From NCBI GenBank assembly GCA_041659285.1, contig JBAZYO010000016.1:62001-126000 (forward strand): a DNA stretch of 64,000 nt. The letters run 5' to 3'. Numbering within the stretch: the first letter of the stretch is position 1; each line of letters starts with the position of its first letter. The notes under the pieces were generated by a model. The model was not told the origin of the DNA. It did not search any database and worked only from the letters and a program-made list of their open reading frames with translations. Shown here one piece after another: positions 53,676 through 62,218 of the stretch. The DNA comes from Vicinamibacterales bacterium (GTDB lineage: Bacteria; Acidobacteriota; Vicinamibacteria; Vicinamibacterales; UBA2999). The position numbers and the translations under genes were made by a program.

Positions 53676-54185
53676 ATGACTATCCGCCGCGCCACGGCCG
53701 CCGACGCCGCTGGACTGGCCGCCCTGGCTCGCCGGACATTTTTCGACACGTTCGCCTCGGCCAACGACGCCGCCGACATGGCCATCCACCTGGAGCGCGC
53801 CTACGGCGTGCCGCAACAGACCACCGAGCTGACCAGCCCCGGCATCATCACCCTGCTGGTGGAGGAGGGCGGCCAGGCCGTGGCCTATGCGCAGTTGCGG
53901 ACCGGCGACGCTCCGGACTGCGTTCGCGGTCAGCGGCTAATCGAGCTGTGGCGTTTCTACGTGACGCGCGAGTGGCATGGCCGCGGCATCGCGCAGGCGC
54001 TGATGGATCGCGCGACCGCCGAGGCCCGGGCCGCCGGCGCCGGCACGGTGTGGCTGGGCGTCTGGGAGCGCAATCCGCGGGCCCTGGCCTTCTACGGCAA
54101 ATGTGGTTTCGTCGATGTCGGCGAACACGTATTCTTGTTCGGCACCGATCCGCAGACGGATCGCGTCATGGCCATGCCACTATGA
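53676..54185 (+). CDS. GNAT-family N-acetyltransferase
   Basis: 169 residues. TIRRATAADAAGLAALARRTF starts the GNAT fold; LWRFYVTREWHGRGIAQALMDRA is motif A with the R/Q-x-x-G-x-G/A acetyl-CoA loop, and VWERNPRALAFYGKCGFVDVGE is motif B. Closest in style to spermidine/alanine acetyltransferases; substrate unknown. Its stop overlaps the start of the M28 peptidase gene, so they are cotranscribed. Divergent from the ADOP permease. Confidence 0.88.
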   Translation: MTIRRATAADAAGLAALARRTFFDTFASANDAADMAIHLERAYGVPQQTTELTSPGIITLLVEEGGQAVAYAQLRTGDAPDCVRGQRLIELWRFYVTREWHGRGIAQALMDRATAEARAAGAGTVWLGVWERNPRALAFYGKCGFVDVGEHVFLFGTDPQTDRVMAMPL

Positions 54186-55192
54186 AGAAACGCCGAGTCA
54201 TCGGATTGAGCATTGTCGCCACCGGACTTATCTGGTTCCAGGTGGCCGGGCGCTTCGAGGCGCGGCGCATCGACGAGCAGCGCGAATCACGCGCCACCAC
54301 GGCCCCGCGCACCGCCGCCTTGCGCATCGACAGCGATCGCCTCATGGAGGCGGTGACGACGCTGTCGGATCCGAAGTTCGAGGGTCGTGCCGCCGGATCC
54401 CCGGGAGGGTTGGCGGCGCGGGCGTGGGTCCTCGAGCGTTTCAAGGGCGTCGGGCTGCAGCCCGTGTCGGGCAGCTACGTGTTTCCATTCACCTTCACGC
54501 GCATGACGATGAGCGGCCGCGTCAACGGCGAGGGCGCCAACGTCGTCGGGCTGTGTCTCGGCACCGACACCAAGGCGCCGGTGTTCGTGGTGTCGGCGCA
54601 CTATGACCACCTGGGCGTGCGCGACGGCGCCATCTACCAGGGTGCGGACGACGACGCGTCGGGCATTGCAGTGATGCTGGCGGTGGCCGAGCACTGTCAG
54701 CGCACGCCGTTCCGGCGGACGGTGGTGTTTGCCGCCTTTGACGCGGAAGAGGCGGGCCTGCAGGGCGCGAAGGTGTTCGTGGCGTCGCCGCCGCTGCCGC
54801 GGAAGCGCATCGTCCTTAACGTCAACCTCGACATGGTGAGCCGCAACGACAAGCGGGAGATCTTCATTGCCGGCACCCATCATTGGCCGCAACTGAAAGC
54901 GCCGCTCGAGGCGGTCGCCCGCCGGGCGCCCATCACCGTGTTGTTCGGCCACGACAAGCCGGTCGCGATCGCGGGCGGCGTGGACGATTGGACCAACCAG
55001 TCGGACCACGGACCGTTCCACGCCGCGCAGATTCCGTTCATCTATTTCGGCGTCGAGGACCACGCGGATTATCACAAGCCGACCGACACCGCCGACAAGA
55101 TCAACCGCGGGTTCTTCGTCGACGTGGCAGAAACGGTGCTCGACGCCGTGCTGCAGCTGGACGCGGCCACCACGGTGGTGCCGCCCAAGTAG
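54182..55192 (+). CDS. M28-family metallopeptidase, membrane-anchored or secreted
   Basis: 336 residues. N-terminal hydrophobic segment (VIGLSIVATGLIWFQVAG) directs export. The two-zinc site of M28 peptidases is complete: SAHYDHLG (His), GADDDASG (bridging Asp), FDAEEAGL (catalytic Glu and ligand Glu), NLDMVS (Asp) and DYHKPTDT (His). It is probably an aminopeptidase acting in the periplasm. Overlaps the acetyltransferase gene by ATGA. Confidence 0.88.
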   Translation: MKKRRVIGLSIVATGLIWFQVAGRFEARRIDEQRESRATTAPRTAALRIDSDRLMEAVTTLSDPKFEGRAAGSPGGLAARAWVLERFKGVGLQPVSGSYVFPFTFTRMTMSGRVNGEGANVVGLCLGTDTKAPVFVVSAHYDHLGVRDGAIYQGADDDASGIAVMLAVAEHCQRTPFRRTVVFAAFDAEEAGLQGAKVFVASPPLPRKRIVLNVNLDMVSRNDKREIFIAGTHHWPQLKAPLEAVARRAPITVLFGHDKPVAIAGGVDDWTNQSDHGPFHAAQIPFIYFGVEDHADYHKPTDTADKINRGFFVDVAETVLDAVLQLDAATTVVPPK

Positions 55193-55222
55193 CCGGCCGG
55201 TCCACGCCCGGAAGGGGGAGTC

Positions 55223-55873
55223 ATGGAGCAGGCGTTCTTTGACGCGGTGAAGGGCGGCAACCTCGACGAGGTGCGGCGGCTTGTTCGCGACCGGCCCGCC
55301 CGCGCTGGCGCGCGGGACGCCAACGGCGTCTCCGGCATTCTCATCGCCATCTACCACCGTCGCCCTGAGGTGGCCGCCGCCCTCGTGGAGATGGGCGCGC
55401 CCATCGACATCTTCGATGCGAGCGCGTTGGGCCTGGTCGACCGTCTTACGGCGTTGGTGAAGGAGGACCCGGCCCTGGTGTCCGCGTTCGCGCAGGACGG
55501 CTTCTATCCGATCGGCCTGGCTGCATACTTCGGCCATCTCGACGCGGTCCGCGCCCTGATTGCCTCCGGCGCCGACGCTCACGCCGTGGCGAGGAATCCG
55601 TTCAAGGTGCAGCCAATCCACGCGGCCGCGGCCAGCCGTAACCTGGAGATCATCCGCGCGGTGCTCCAGGCGGGCGGCGATCCGAATGTCCCGCAGCAGC
55701 AGGGCTTCGTGCCGCTGCACGAAGCTGCGTCGAGCGGCAACCGCGAGATGGCGGAGCTACTGGTGGCCTACGGCGCCAATCCGAGGCTGCCGAACGACGC
55801 CGGCAAGACCAGCATCGACCTCGCGAGAGAGAAGGGCCACCCCGACCTTGCCGACTGGCTCGACAAGGGATGA
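55223..55873 (+). CDS. Ankyrin-repeat protein
   Basis: 216 residues. About five ankyrin units are visible, for example DGFYPIGLAAYFGHLDAVRA, PIHAAAASRNLEIIRAVLQ and FVPLHEAASSGNREMAELLV. No signal peptide. A protein-interaction role is likely; partner unknown. GGGGGAG precedes the ATG. The last Gly codon and TGA stop (55867-55873) are supplied by the left 54-bp arm of the transposase element, so the original C-terminus may have been altered. Confidence 0.85.
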   Translation: MEQAFFDAVKGGNLDEVRRLVRDRPARAGARDANGVSGILIAIYHRRPEVAAALVEMGAPIDIFDASALGLVDRLTALVKEDPALVSAFAQDGFYPIGLAAYFGHLDAVRALIASGADAHAVARNPFKVQPIHAAAASRNLEIIRAVLQAGGDPNVPQQQGFVPLHEAASSGNREMAELLVAYGANPRLPNDAGKTSIDLAREKGHPDLADWLDKG

Positions 55874-56990
55874 TTGGGGTCAGGTCAAGAAAATCACAGT
55901 CTGGGATGATTGGGGACAGGTGCCGGTCAATCACCCCGAATGCCTGAGACTCTTGAGGCGCCGCAAGACCTTGGACATCGAGTTTGGGTGCAGACCCAGA
56001 TGCTCAGCAATCTCTGACAGCCGATATCCGTGAACCACGTGTGCACGGCGAATCATCGCGTCGCGCTTGTTTCTGGAGAAGCCCACGTCCTTGAACAGTT
56101 CCTCTACGGGTGGCCGCGCTAGAGATCTGTATGCCCGGGGAAGCGCGATGTGCGCCATCGATTCACCGATGTGCCGTCGAACCGCCGACTCAAACGCCGC
56201 TGAGCCCACCACGTCCGCGCCGGTCGCGTCGTTGGTCGCCTCCGGCGATTTTACAAAGGCCCGGTACAATGCTTGTGCTGCGGCCCGGCTTCCGCAACCG
56301 AACACCCACTCCATCCAGTCGAGGTGGAGAAACGGATGCGGCTTGGCCAACCCGGCGGTAGCCCGGTAGCTGCTCCAGGCCCAGTCCTCTGGATTTGTCA
56401 CCAAGCCTGCGACGACGGGATTCATCGCGACGTATCTCACAACCGTCCGCAGATACAAATCGCTGTCGACCAATCGCGAAGTGAACCGCCCTTCAAAGAC
56501 GTGACCCGTTCGACGGTGACGTCGGTTCACATGCTGCGTGTACACCCCATTGATGTAGCGCATTGCGGCCGACAGGGTCCCTCTCGGCGTGTCGAGTACA
56601 AGGTGATAGTGATTGTCCATCTCGACGTCGGCCAGAACGCGAACCTCGTACCGCTCGGACGCGATGGCTACGATGTCGAGAAATCGCTGGCGGTCAATCG
56701 CGTCGTCATAGATCTGTGACTTGCGATTCCCGCGAGACATCACGTGATAGATCGCGCCGTTGAGTTGAAGTCGGGGACGCCTGGCCATGCCATCCCCACA
56801 ATCAAGACGGTTGCCGCCAGAATTATCCTAGATTCAGGCCAGATCTTGAATTGCCTATGTGTCGAGTAGTCAAAAACCGACAGCAGGCGCAGCCTTCGGC
56901 GTTGCAGAAACTGCGGACCGCAGGAGTTCGGGCTGCCCTGTCCCCAATCATCCCAGACTGTGATTTTCTTGACCTGACCCCAATCACCCC
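55867..56990. mobile_element. RAYT transposase gene framed by 54-bp inverted repeats
   Basis: The left arm 55867-55920 and right arm 56937-56990 are inverted copies with about one mismatch (cores GGGATGATTGGGGTCAGGTC and its complement). Between them lies a Y1 transposase gene on the minus strand and about 150 nt of non-coding DNA (56789-56936). The arms are clearly related to those of the doublet at 4798-4932, though with several shared differences. No target-site duplication is evident. This looks like a REP-associated transposase with its own REP set. Confidence 0.85.
55931..56788 (-). CDS. REP-associated tyrosine transposase (Y1/HUH)
   Basis: 285 residues. MARRPRLQLNGAIYHVMSRG opens the Y1 domain. 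The HUH motif is His60-Tyr61-His62 (MDNHYHLVL), and Tyr83 in NGVYTQHVNRRHRRTGHVFEGRF is the probable nucleophile that nicks single-stranded DNA at the repeat. The C-terminus (YRLSEIAEHLGLHPNSMSKV) is a DnaA-like helix-turn-helix. Such enzymes are single-copy, domesticated relatives of IS200 transposases that spread REP hairpins. All key residues are intact. Confidence 0.92.
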   Translation of the reverse strand: MARRPRLQLNGAIYHVMSRGNRKSQIYDDAIDRQRFLDIVAIASERYEVRVLADVEMDNHYHLVLDTPRGTLSAAMRYINGVYTQHVNRRHRRTGHVFEGRFTSRLVDSDLYLRTVVRYVAMNPVVAGLVTNPEDWAWSSYRATAGLAKPHPFLHLDWMEWVFGCGSRAAAQALYRAFVKSPEATNDATGADVVGSAAFESAVRRHIGESMAHIALPRAYRSLARPPVEELFKDVGFSRNKRDAMIRRAHVVHGYRLSEIAEHLGLHPNSMSKVLRRLKSLRHSG

Positions 56991-58075
56991 TGGGCGAAGT
57001 GCCGGTAGGCGGAGAGGGTGCCTTCGACGAGGTGCTCGACGTCGAACCGGTCGGCGACACGCTGGCGTCCCGCCTCGCCGTAGGCGCGGCGGGTGGACGG
57101 GTCCTTCAGCAGCTTGATGATCTCCACGGCCAGTGGCGTCGGCTCGCCCGGCTCGACCAGCTCGCCGGTCACGCCCGGCACTACCGCCTCGGGGATGCCG
57201 CCCGCGCGCGTGCCGACGACCGCCAGGCCCATGGCCATCGCGTCGAGCACCGCCGACCCCAGGCCCTCGGTGATCGAACTCATCACGAACAGGTCGGCCG
57301 ACTTCATCAGCGACAGCACGTCTTCGCGAAATCCCGGCAGCAGCACGTGTTTCTCGAGCGACAGGTGCTTGACCTGCTTCTCCAACGCCGCGCGCAACTC
57401 GCCCTCGCCGAAGATCACCAGGCGCGCGTCCGGCACCTCCCGCAGCACCGCCGGCATGGCGTCGATCAGGTACTTCTGGCCCTTGTGCCCGACGAGGGCA
57501 CCGACGTTCACGATCACCGGCACGCCGTGCGGCAGCCAGTACTCCGCGTGCAGGTCCGCCGCCTGCCGATGTGCGATCTTCCCGACGTCGATGCCGTCGT
57601 GCACCACGACGATGCGGTCCGTGGGAATGCCGTCGTGGACCAGAATGTCGCGGATGGCCGCCGACGCGGCGATGAAGCCGTCGACCTGCCGGTACTTCCA
57701 CTGCGAGAACGCGTTGCCTTGCAGATGAAAATCCACGCGACGCGAGACGACGAGTTTCGGGCGCGGCACCGGCGCGCTGAACGACAGGCCCAGCGACGCC
57801 ATGGCCACCGCATGCGGGTCGTGGGCATGCACGATCGCCGGCCGCCATTGCCGCACGATCCGCGACAGCTTCCAGGCCGCGGCCAGGTCGATCTCGTTCA
57901 CCGGCGCCAGCGGCACCAGGTCGGGACCCTCGGACGCGCGTCGATAGAGCTCACCCTCGGGGTGCGCGACGAGCACCGCCCGGTGACCTCGCGCCCGAAG
58001 GCCGAGCACGGTCAGGAGGACTTGTTGCTGTCCTCCGCGCCACGTGCGCGCGGTGTCGATGTGGAGGGCGAACAC
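56984..58075 (-). CDS. GT-B glycosyltransferase (family 4), envelope glycan type
   Basis: 363 residues. The N-terminal FALHIDTARTWRGGQQQVL is the acceptor-domain glycine loop. VNVGALVGHKGQKYLIDAM and FVMSSITEGLGSAVLDAMAMGLAVV are the GT4 donor-site motifs with E-x7-E. Likely transfers a sugar to LPS or a related glycan in the cytoplasm. It overlaps the GT2 gene by 64 nt. Its last codons (Gln-Gly) and TGA lie in the right arm of the transposase element. Confidence 0.85.
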   Translation of the reverse strand: MFALHIDTARTWRGGQQQVLLTVLGLRARGHRAVLVAHPEGELYRRASEGPDLVPLAPVNEIDLAAAWKLSRIVRQWRPAIVHAHDPHAVAMASLGLSFSAPVPRPKLVVSRRVDFHLQGNAFSQWKYRQVDGFIAASAAIRDILVHDGIPTDRIVVVHDGIDVGKIAHRQAADLHAEYWLPHGVPVIVNVGALVGHKGQKYLIDAMPAVLREVPDARLVIFGEGELRAALEKQVKHLSLEKHVLLPGFREDVLSLMKSADLFVMSSITEGLGSAVLDAMAMGLAVVGTRAGGIPEAVVPGVTGELVEPGEPTPLAVEIIKLLKDPSTRRAYGEAGRQRVADRFDVEHLVEGTLSAYRHFAQG

Positions 58076-58812
58076 AGTTCCCAGAGTTTCGCGAACTTGA
58101 GGCCGACGTACCGCGCGTTCATCGCGGAGACGATCAGCCCGGGGACCCCGTCGCGGAAGCCGCCACGGAGCAGGTAATTACGGAAAAACGCCGCCGGCGG
58201 ATGCACCGCCAGGTCGAACCAGCCCGCGCGCCGCCCGTCCTCGAACATCTGGCGCGCCGCCAGCGAGGTGTAGCGGTCCATCGTCTGCAGGTGATGCGCG
58301 AGGTCGCGGTAGGCGTAGTGGAGAAGCTCGCCGCGCAGGTCGATCACCGGGCCGTCGGCCTTGACCGACTCGTGCACGAGATGCCCCGTCCACCGCGCGC
58401 GCCGGCGATCGTAGAGGCGCAGCTGGTAATCCGGGTACCAGTCCGTGGATCGAATCCAGCGGCCAAGGTGAAACGTGACGCGCGGCACCCGATAGCCCGG
58501 CGCCTCCGGACCGCGCTGCAGCAGGGTGCGGATCTCGCCGGCAAGCGCCGGCGACACGCGCTCATCCGCGTCGAGCGAGAAGATCCAATCGTGACTGGCC
58601 TGCTCGGCGGCGAAGTTCTTCTGCGCGATGTAACCGGGCCACGGCCGGACGATCACCTGGTCGGTGAACTCGCGGGCGATGGCGGCGGTGTCATCGGTGC
58701 TCTGGCTGTCAACGACGATGATCTCGTCGGCCCACGACAGGGACTCGAGCGCGGCCCGAAGGTTGGCGGCTTCGTTGAGGGTGATGACTGTGGCCGTGAC
58801 GGGCACGGCCAC
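58012..58812 (-). CDS. GT-A glycosyltransferase (family 2), LPS-core WaaE/KdtX-like
   Basis: 266 residues. VTATVITLNEAANLRAALESL and EIIVVDSQSTDDTAAIA form the nucleotide-sugar site. FSLDADERVSPAL contains the DxD motif, and WYPDYQLRLYDRRRARW with GHLVHESVK is typical of beta-1,4-glucosyltransferases of the LPS inner core. Product unknown. The C-terminal 20 residues are read across the start of the next glycosyltransferase gene. Confidence 0.85.
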   Translation of the reverse strand: MAVPVTATVITLNEAANLRAALESLSWADEIIVVDSQSTDDTAAIAREFTDQVIVRPWPGYIAQKNFAAEQASHDWIFSLDADERVSPALAGEIRTLLQRGPEAPGYRVPRVTFHLGRWIRSTDWYPDYQLRLYDRRRARWTGHLVHESVKADGPVIDLRGELLHYAYRDLAHHLQTMDRYTSLAARQMFEDGRRAGWFDLAVHPPAAFFRNYLLRGGFRDGVPGLIVSAMNARYVGLKFAKLWELCSPSTSTPRARGAEDSNKSS

Positions 58813-58869
58813 AGTCTATCGGAGAAGGGCAGCGGCAGATTGACGCAGATTATGCCGTCAGGATCCGCA

Positions 58870-60468
58870 CTAGAACAGGGGCGACTGCTGGACGGCGGTG
58901 TAGTTGACGACCGACTTGGCGTATTCGACCAGCGCCAGCAGTTCGCTGTTGCGGGCGACGTTGAGGTCGCGCTGGGCCTGCAGCACGAAGAAGCTGCTGG
59001 TCATGCCGGCCTGGTACTTCTTCTCTTCCGCTTCGAGCCGGCGTTCGGCCAGCACGCGCGACGACCGGGTCGCGTCCACGCGCTTGGCGTTGGTCTGCAC
59101 CTGGCGGCCGTACTCGCGGACCTGCGTCGATACCTGCAATTCGAGGCTCTGCACCTGCCGCTCGGCCTGCGTGTTCTGCAGCCGCGCCCGCGCCAGCTGC
59201 GCTTCCTGCGTGGACTTGCCGATCGGATAGGCAATGTCCACCTGGAGCGACCAGCCGGGGAAGTCGCCGGCGAACGTGTTGCCCAGCGTGCTGAAGTAGC
59301 TCTTTTCGACGCTGGTCAGGATGTCGCCGGTGGGGAAGCCGGTCTGGGGATCGCGGCCGCGCGTGACCTGCAGACCGCCCGTGGCGCGGGCGTTGTAGTT
59401 GACCGACGCGGAGACGTCGGGCAGCGACTGGTTCTTGAAATAGCGGATGTTGACGTCGTTGACCTCGAGGTTCTTGCGCGCCGCGACGACGTCGGTGCGC
59501 TGGCCGAGCGCGTTCTTGATCGCGCCGTCAATGTCGACCGCGGTCGGCTGGAAGGTGACCGAGTCGGTCGGTTCGATGCGCGCCGCCCAGAAGTCGGCCT
59601 GGCTGGGGTTGAAGACGAGCGCGCGCAGCGTGTCTTGCGCGCGGTCGATGGCGGCCTCGGCGAGAATCACCGACTCTTCGCGCGTGGCCACTTCGGCCTC
59701 GGCCTGGACGATGTCGAGCGGCGCCATGGTGCCAATCTCGACGCGGGCGCGGTTGTCCTTGAGCGACTGCTGCGCCAGTTCGAGCGACTGCCGCTGCACG
59801 GCGAGGTTGCCGAGGGCGTACATCAGGTCGTAGTAGGCGTTGCGCACGTTGCGCACCGTGACCGCGATCGACTGCTGCAGCTGGACGTCGGAGATTTCCT
59901 TGTTCTTCTGGCTGACCAGCAGTTGCTGGCGGGCGCCATCGATCCGGAAGTTCCGCAACAGCGGCTGGGTGTAGGTGGCGCTCACCGACGAGTTCAACTG
60001 CGGATTGAACGTCGAGAACTGGTTGTTGGTCGTGTTGCGGCCGTTGTTCCAGCGCACGTCGTAGCTGCCGCCGTACCAATTGGTGAGCGACGAGACGCCG
60101 AAGTTGAAGAGCGACTGGCCGTTGGTGATGCCGCTCGCGGTGCCGCCCGACAGGATGTTGGTCGACGGCTGCGTCTGGTCCGACGTGCTGATGGTCGAGA
60201 CGAAGTTCGGCGTATACGCGGCCTTGAACTGCGTGATTGAGAGCTCCTGCAACTGAGGGTTGTAGCGCTGGACCTGCAGGTCGAGGTTCTGCTCGATCGC
60301 GGTCGCCACGGCATCGTCAATGCTCATCCGCCGGACCGGGCCTTGCGCCGGGGGCGTAGCGGCCGTTGTCTGGGCGTGGACAGGCGACAGCCCAAAACCG
60401 GACACTATCGTCGCCACGAGGCCGGCCGTCACAACCGCCCGGGCGCAAAAACGCTGGTCAAAACGCAT
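58870..60468 (-). CDS. TolC-family outer-membrane protein
   Basis: 532 residues. Signal peptide AVVTAGLVATIVSGFGLSPVHAQ, then two outer-membrane-efflux repeats. The first has DDAVATAIEQNLDLQVQRYNPQ and YTQPLLRNFRIDGARQQL; the last helix pair has RLEAEEKKYQAGMTSSFFVLQAQRDLNVARNSE. ATG 60468 was chosen because the signal peptide then begins MRFDQRF; the frame extends 9 codons upstream. No pump or adaptor gene is adjacent, so its partner lies elsewhere. About 280 nt upstream (to 60748) hold no convincing gene. Confidence 0.85.
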   Translation of the reverse strand: MRFDQRFCARAVVTAGLVATIVSGFGLSPVHAQTTAATPPAQGPVRRMSIDDAVATAIEQNLDLQVQRYNPQLQELSITQFKAAYTPNFVSTISTSDQTQPSTNILSGGTASGITNGQSLFNFGVSSLTNWYGGSYDVRWNNGRNTTNNQFSTFNPQLNSSVSATYTQPLLRNFRIDGARQQLLVSQKNKEISDVQLQQSIAVTVRNVRNAYYDLMYALGNLAVQRQSLELAQQSLKDNRARVEIGTMAPLDIVQAEAEVATREESVILAEAAIDRAQDTLRALVFNPSQADFWAARIEPTDSVTFQPTAVDIDGAIKNALGQRTDVVAARKNLEVNDVNIRYFKNQSLPDVSASVNYNARATGGLQVTRGRDPQTGFPTGDILTSVEKSYFSTLGNTFAGDFPGWSLQVDIAYPIGKSTQEAQLARARLQNTQAERQVQSLELQVSTQVREYGRQVQTNAKRVDATRSSRVLAERRLEAEEKKYQAGMTSSFFVLQAQRDLNVARNSELLALVEYAKSVVNYTAVQQSPLF

Positions 60469-60734
60469 CACACTGCTACTCCAATCGAAGGTCAACCGCT
60501 GGCCTGAACCCGGGGTGACAGCAAAAGCGGTACCGCTGGCTCACACGCCGGTTCTCCATCATAGACGTCATGGGGCCGACCAGGGTTCGGTAAGGGTGTT
60601 TGAAACAGCCGCCGTCGCGGCCCGAACTCAGCCCGCTATGGCGGCCAAGCCGCCGCGCACGGTCGAGGATGCCGGGCGCTTCGGCGGGGCGGCCACCGTT
60701 GCGACTGGGGCAAGTGGGTCACAACGGTGGCCGA

Positions 60735-60740
60735 TATACT
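60735..60740 (+). promoter_or_regulatory. -10 box of pyrE, leaderless start
   Basis: TATACT (60735-60740), then ACCGATCG, then the ATG of pyrE at 60749. The transcript would begin within 2-3 nt of the ATG. Same layout as in front of pyrK. No PyrR hairpin is present here. Confidence 0.5.
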
Positions 60741-60748
60741 ACCGATCG

Positions 60749-61321
60749 ATGACTGAATCCGACCTGCTGACCCTGTTTCGCCGCTCGGGCGCGCTGCTCG
60801 ACGGCCACTTCCGTTTGTCGTCGGGGCTGCACAGCCCCGGGTACCTCCAGTGCGCGTTGGTCCTCCAGCACCCCCGTGATGCCGAGGCCCTCGGTGCCGC
60901 CTTGGGCAATGCCGTGCGCGCGCTGGGCGCCGCCACGGTGCTCTCGCCGGCCCTCGGCGGCATCGTCATCGGCCAGGAAGTGGGCCGCGCCCTCGGCGTC
61001 CGCGCCATCTTCGCCGAACGCCAGGACGGCACGCTGACGCTGCGCCGCGGCTTCACCCTCGAACCGGGCGAGAAGGTGCTGGTCGTCGAGGACGTGGTGA
61101 CCACGGGCGGATCCACCCGCGAGACCATGGACGTGGCGCGCGCCGCCGGCGCCGTGGTGGTCGGCGCCTGTGCCGTCGTCGATCGCAGCGGCGGCAAGCA
61201 GGGACTCGACGTGCCCTTTCATGCGCTGCTGCCGATGGTGGTGCCGACGTATCAGCCGGATGACTGTCCGCTCTGCCAGCAAGGCCTGCCGGTCGTGAAG
61301 CCGGGATCGCGCGCGAAGTAA
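60749..61321 (+). CDS. pyrE: Orotate phosphoribosyltransferase
   Basis: 190 residues. It adds orotate to PRPP to give OMP. GHFRLSSGLHSPGYLQC is the N-terminal substrate loop and VLVVEDVVTTGGSTRETMDVA the PRPP motif. FAERQDGTLTLRRGF is the flexible catalytic loop with the conserved Glu/Arg. C-terminal CPLC may bind zinc. It is the canonical copy, the second PyrE homologue in the window. truA follows 3 nt later. Confidence 0.93.
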   Translation: MTESDLLTLFRRSGALLDGHFRLSSGLHSPGYLQCALVLQHPRDAEALGAALGNAVRALGAATVLSPALGGIVIGQEVGRALGVRAIFAERQDGTLTLRRGFTLEPGEKVLVVEDVVTTGGSTRETMDVARAAGAVVVGACAVVDRSGGKQGLDVPFHALLPMVVPTYQPDDCPLCQQGLPVVKPGSRAK

Positions 61322-61324
61322 CAC

Positions 61325-62128
61325 GTGCCCCGTACGCTGAAGCTCACGATCGCCTACGACGGCTCGGCCTACTCCGGCTGGCAGCGGCAGACCAACGCGC
61401 AAGGCATCCAGGCCGTCATCGAAGACGAGATCGCCACCATTATCGGCGCGCACAATCCGCTGGTGGCGGCCGGGCGCACCGACGCGGGCGTGCACGCCGC
61501 CGCGCAGGTGGCCAGCATCACGATCGATCATCCGATTGCGTGCGAGCAGCTGCTCAAGGCCCTCAACGCGCGGCTGAAGGCCGGCGACATCCGCATTCGC
61601 GCGGTCGAAGAGACCTTCGATCGGTTCGATGCGCGCATCTACGCGAAAACCAAGACCTACCGCTACGCCATCTGGAACGGCGCCGCGCCCAGCCCGTTCC
61701 TCCGCCACGTGGTGTGGCACGTCCCGTATGTCCTGGACCTCGAGCGGATGACCAAGGCCGCCACGGCGCTCGTCGGCGAACAGGATTTCGCCGCCTTCCA
61801 GGGCCGCGGCCAGGACGTGAAGACCACGGTGCGCCGGGTCTTGTCGGCGGAACTCCTCGAGATGAACATCGACACCGATCAGCCGGTCGCGGTGTCGCCC
61901 CTCGACGCGGGCTCGCGGCAGCGCGACGCACGCCTGTTGCGCTTCGAGATTTCCGGAACCGGGTTCCTGCGCCACATGGTGCGCACGATTGTCGGCACGC
62001 TGGTGGATATTGGCCGCGGCCAGTTGGAACCGGACGCCATGCGAACCATCATCGATTCGCACGATCGCGCGCGCGCCGGGCAAACCGCCCCCCCGCACGG
62101 GCTGATGCTTTGGAAGGTTAACTACTAA
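61325..62128 (+). CDS. truA: tRNA pseudouridine(38-40) synthase
   Basis: 267 residues from a GTG. The catalytic Asp53 lies in AGRTDAGVHA. Other landmarks are LTIAYDGSAYSGWQRQ, the KTYRYAIWN strand and RFEISGTGFLRHMVRTIVGTL. It isomerises U38-U40 in the anticodon arm of many tRNAs. A short Gly/Arg-rich insertion (SPLDAGSRQRD) precedes the RFEISG strand. Three hairpins separate it from the convergent HupE gene. Confidence 0.94.
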   Translation: MPRTLKLTIAYDGSAYSGWQRQTNAQGIQAVIEDEIATIIGAHNPLVAAGRTDAGVHAAAQVASITIDHPIACEQLLKALNARLKAGDIRIRAVEETFDRFDARIYAKTKTYRYAIWNGAAPSPFLRHVVWHVPYVLDLERMTKAATALVGEQDFAAFQGRGQDVKTTVRRVLSAELLEMNIDTDQPVAVSPLDAGSRQRDARLLRFEISGTGFLRHMVRTIVGTLVDIGRGQLEPDAMRTIIDSHDRARAGQTAPPHGLMLWKVNY

Positions 62129-62143
62129 GTGCCTAGGGTGTCC

Positions 62144-62207
62144 GCCTGCGCGGCCGCAGGCCGCTACGGCGAGACCGCGCCGTAGCTCGCCGAAGTTTCA
62201 AGGCGAG
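62144..62207. repeat. Three hairpins in the truA-hupE convergent gap
   Basis: GCCTGCG/CGCAGGC (62144-62161), CTACGGCG/CGCCGTAG (62164-62185) and CTCGCC/GGCGAG (62186-62207) lie back to back between two convergent stop codons. The element differs from the one at 7371, 12291 and 32911 but sits in the same type of place. Probable bidirectional terminator or mobile palindrome. Confidence 0.65.
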
Positions 62208-62218
62208 CGAAGGCGGGC

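Noticed and set aside
55223..55873. Ankyrin gene as part of the transposase element
   Set aside because: Only its last codon and stop are in the repeat arm; the gene is complete with its own ribosome-binding site outside the element.
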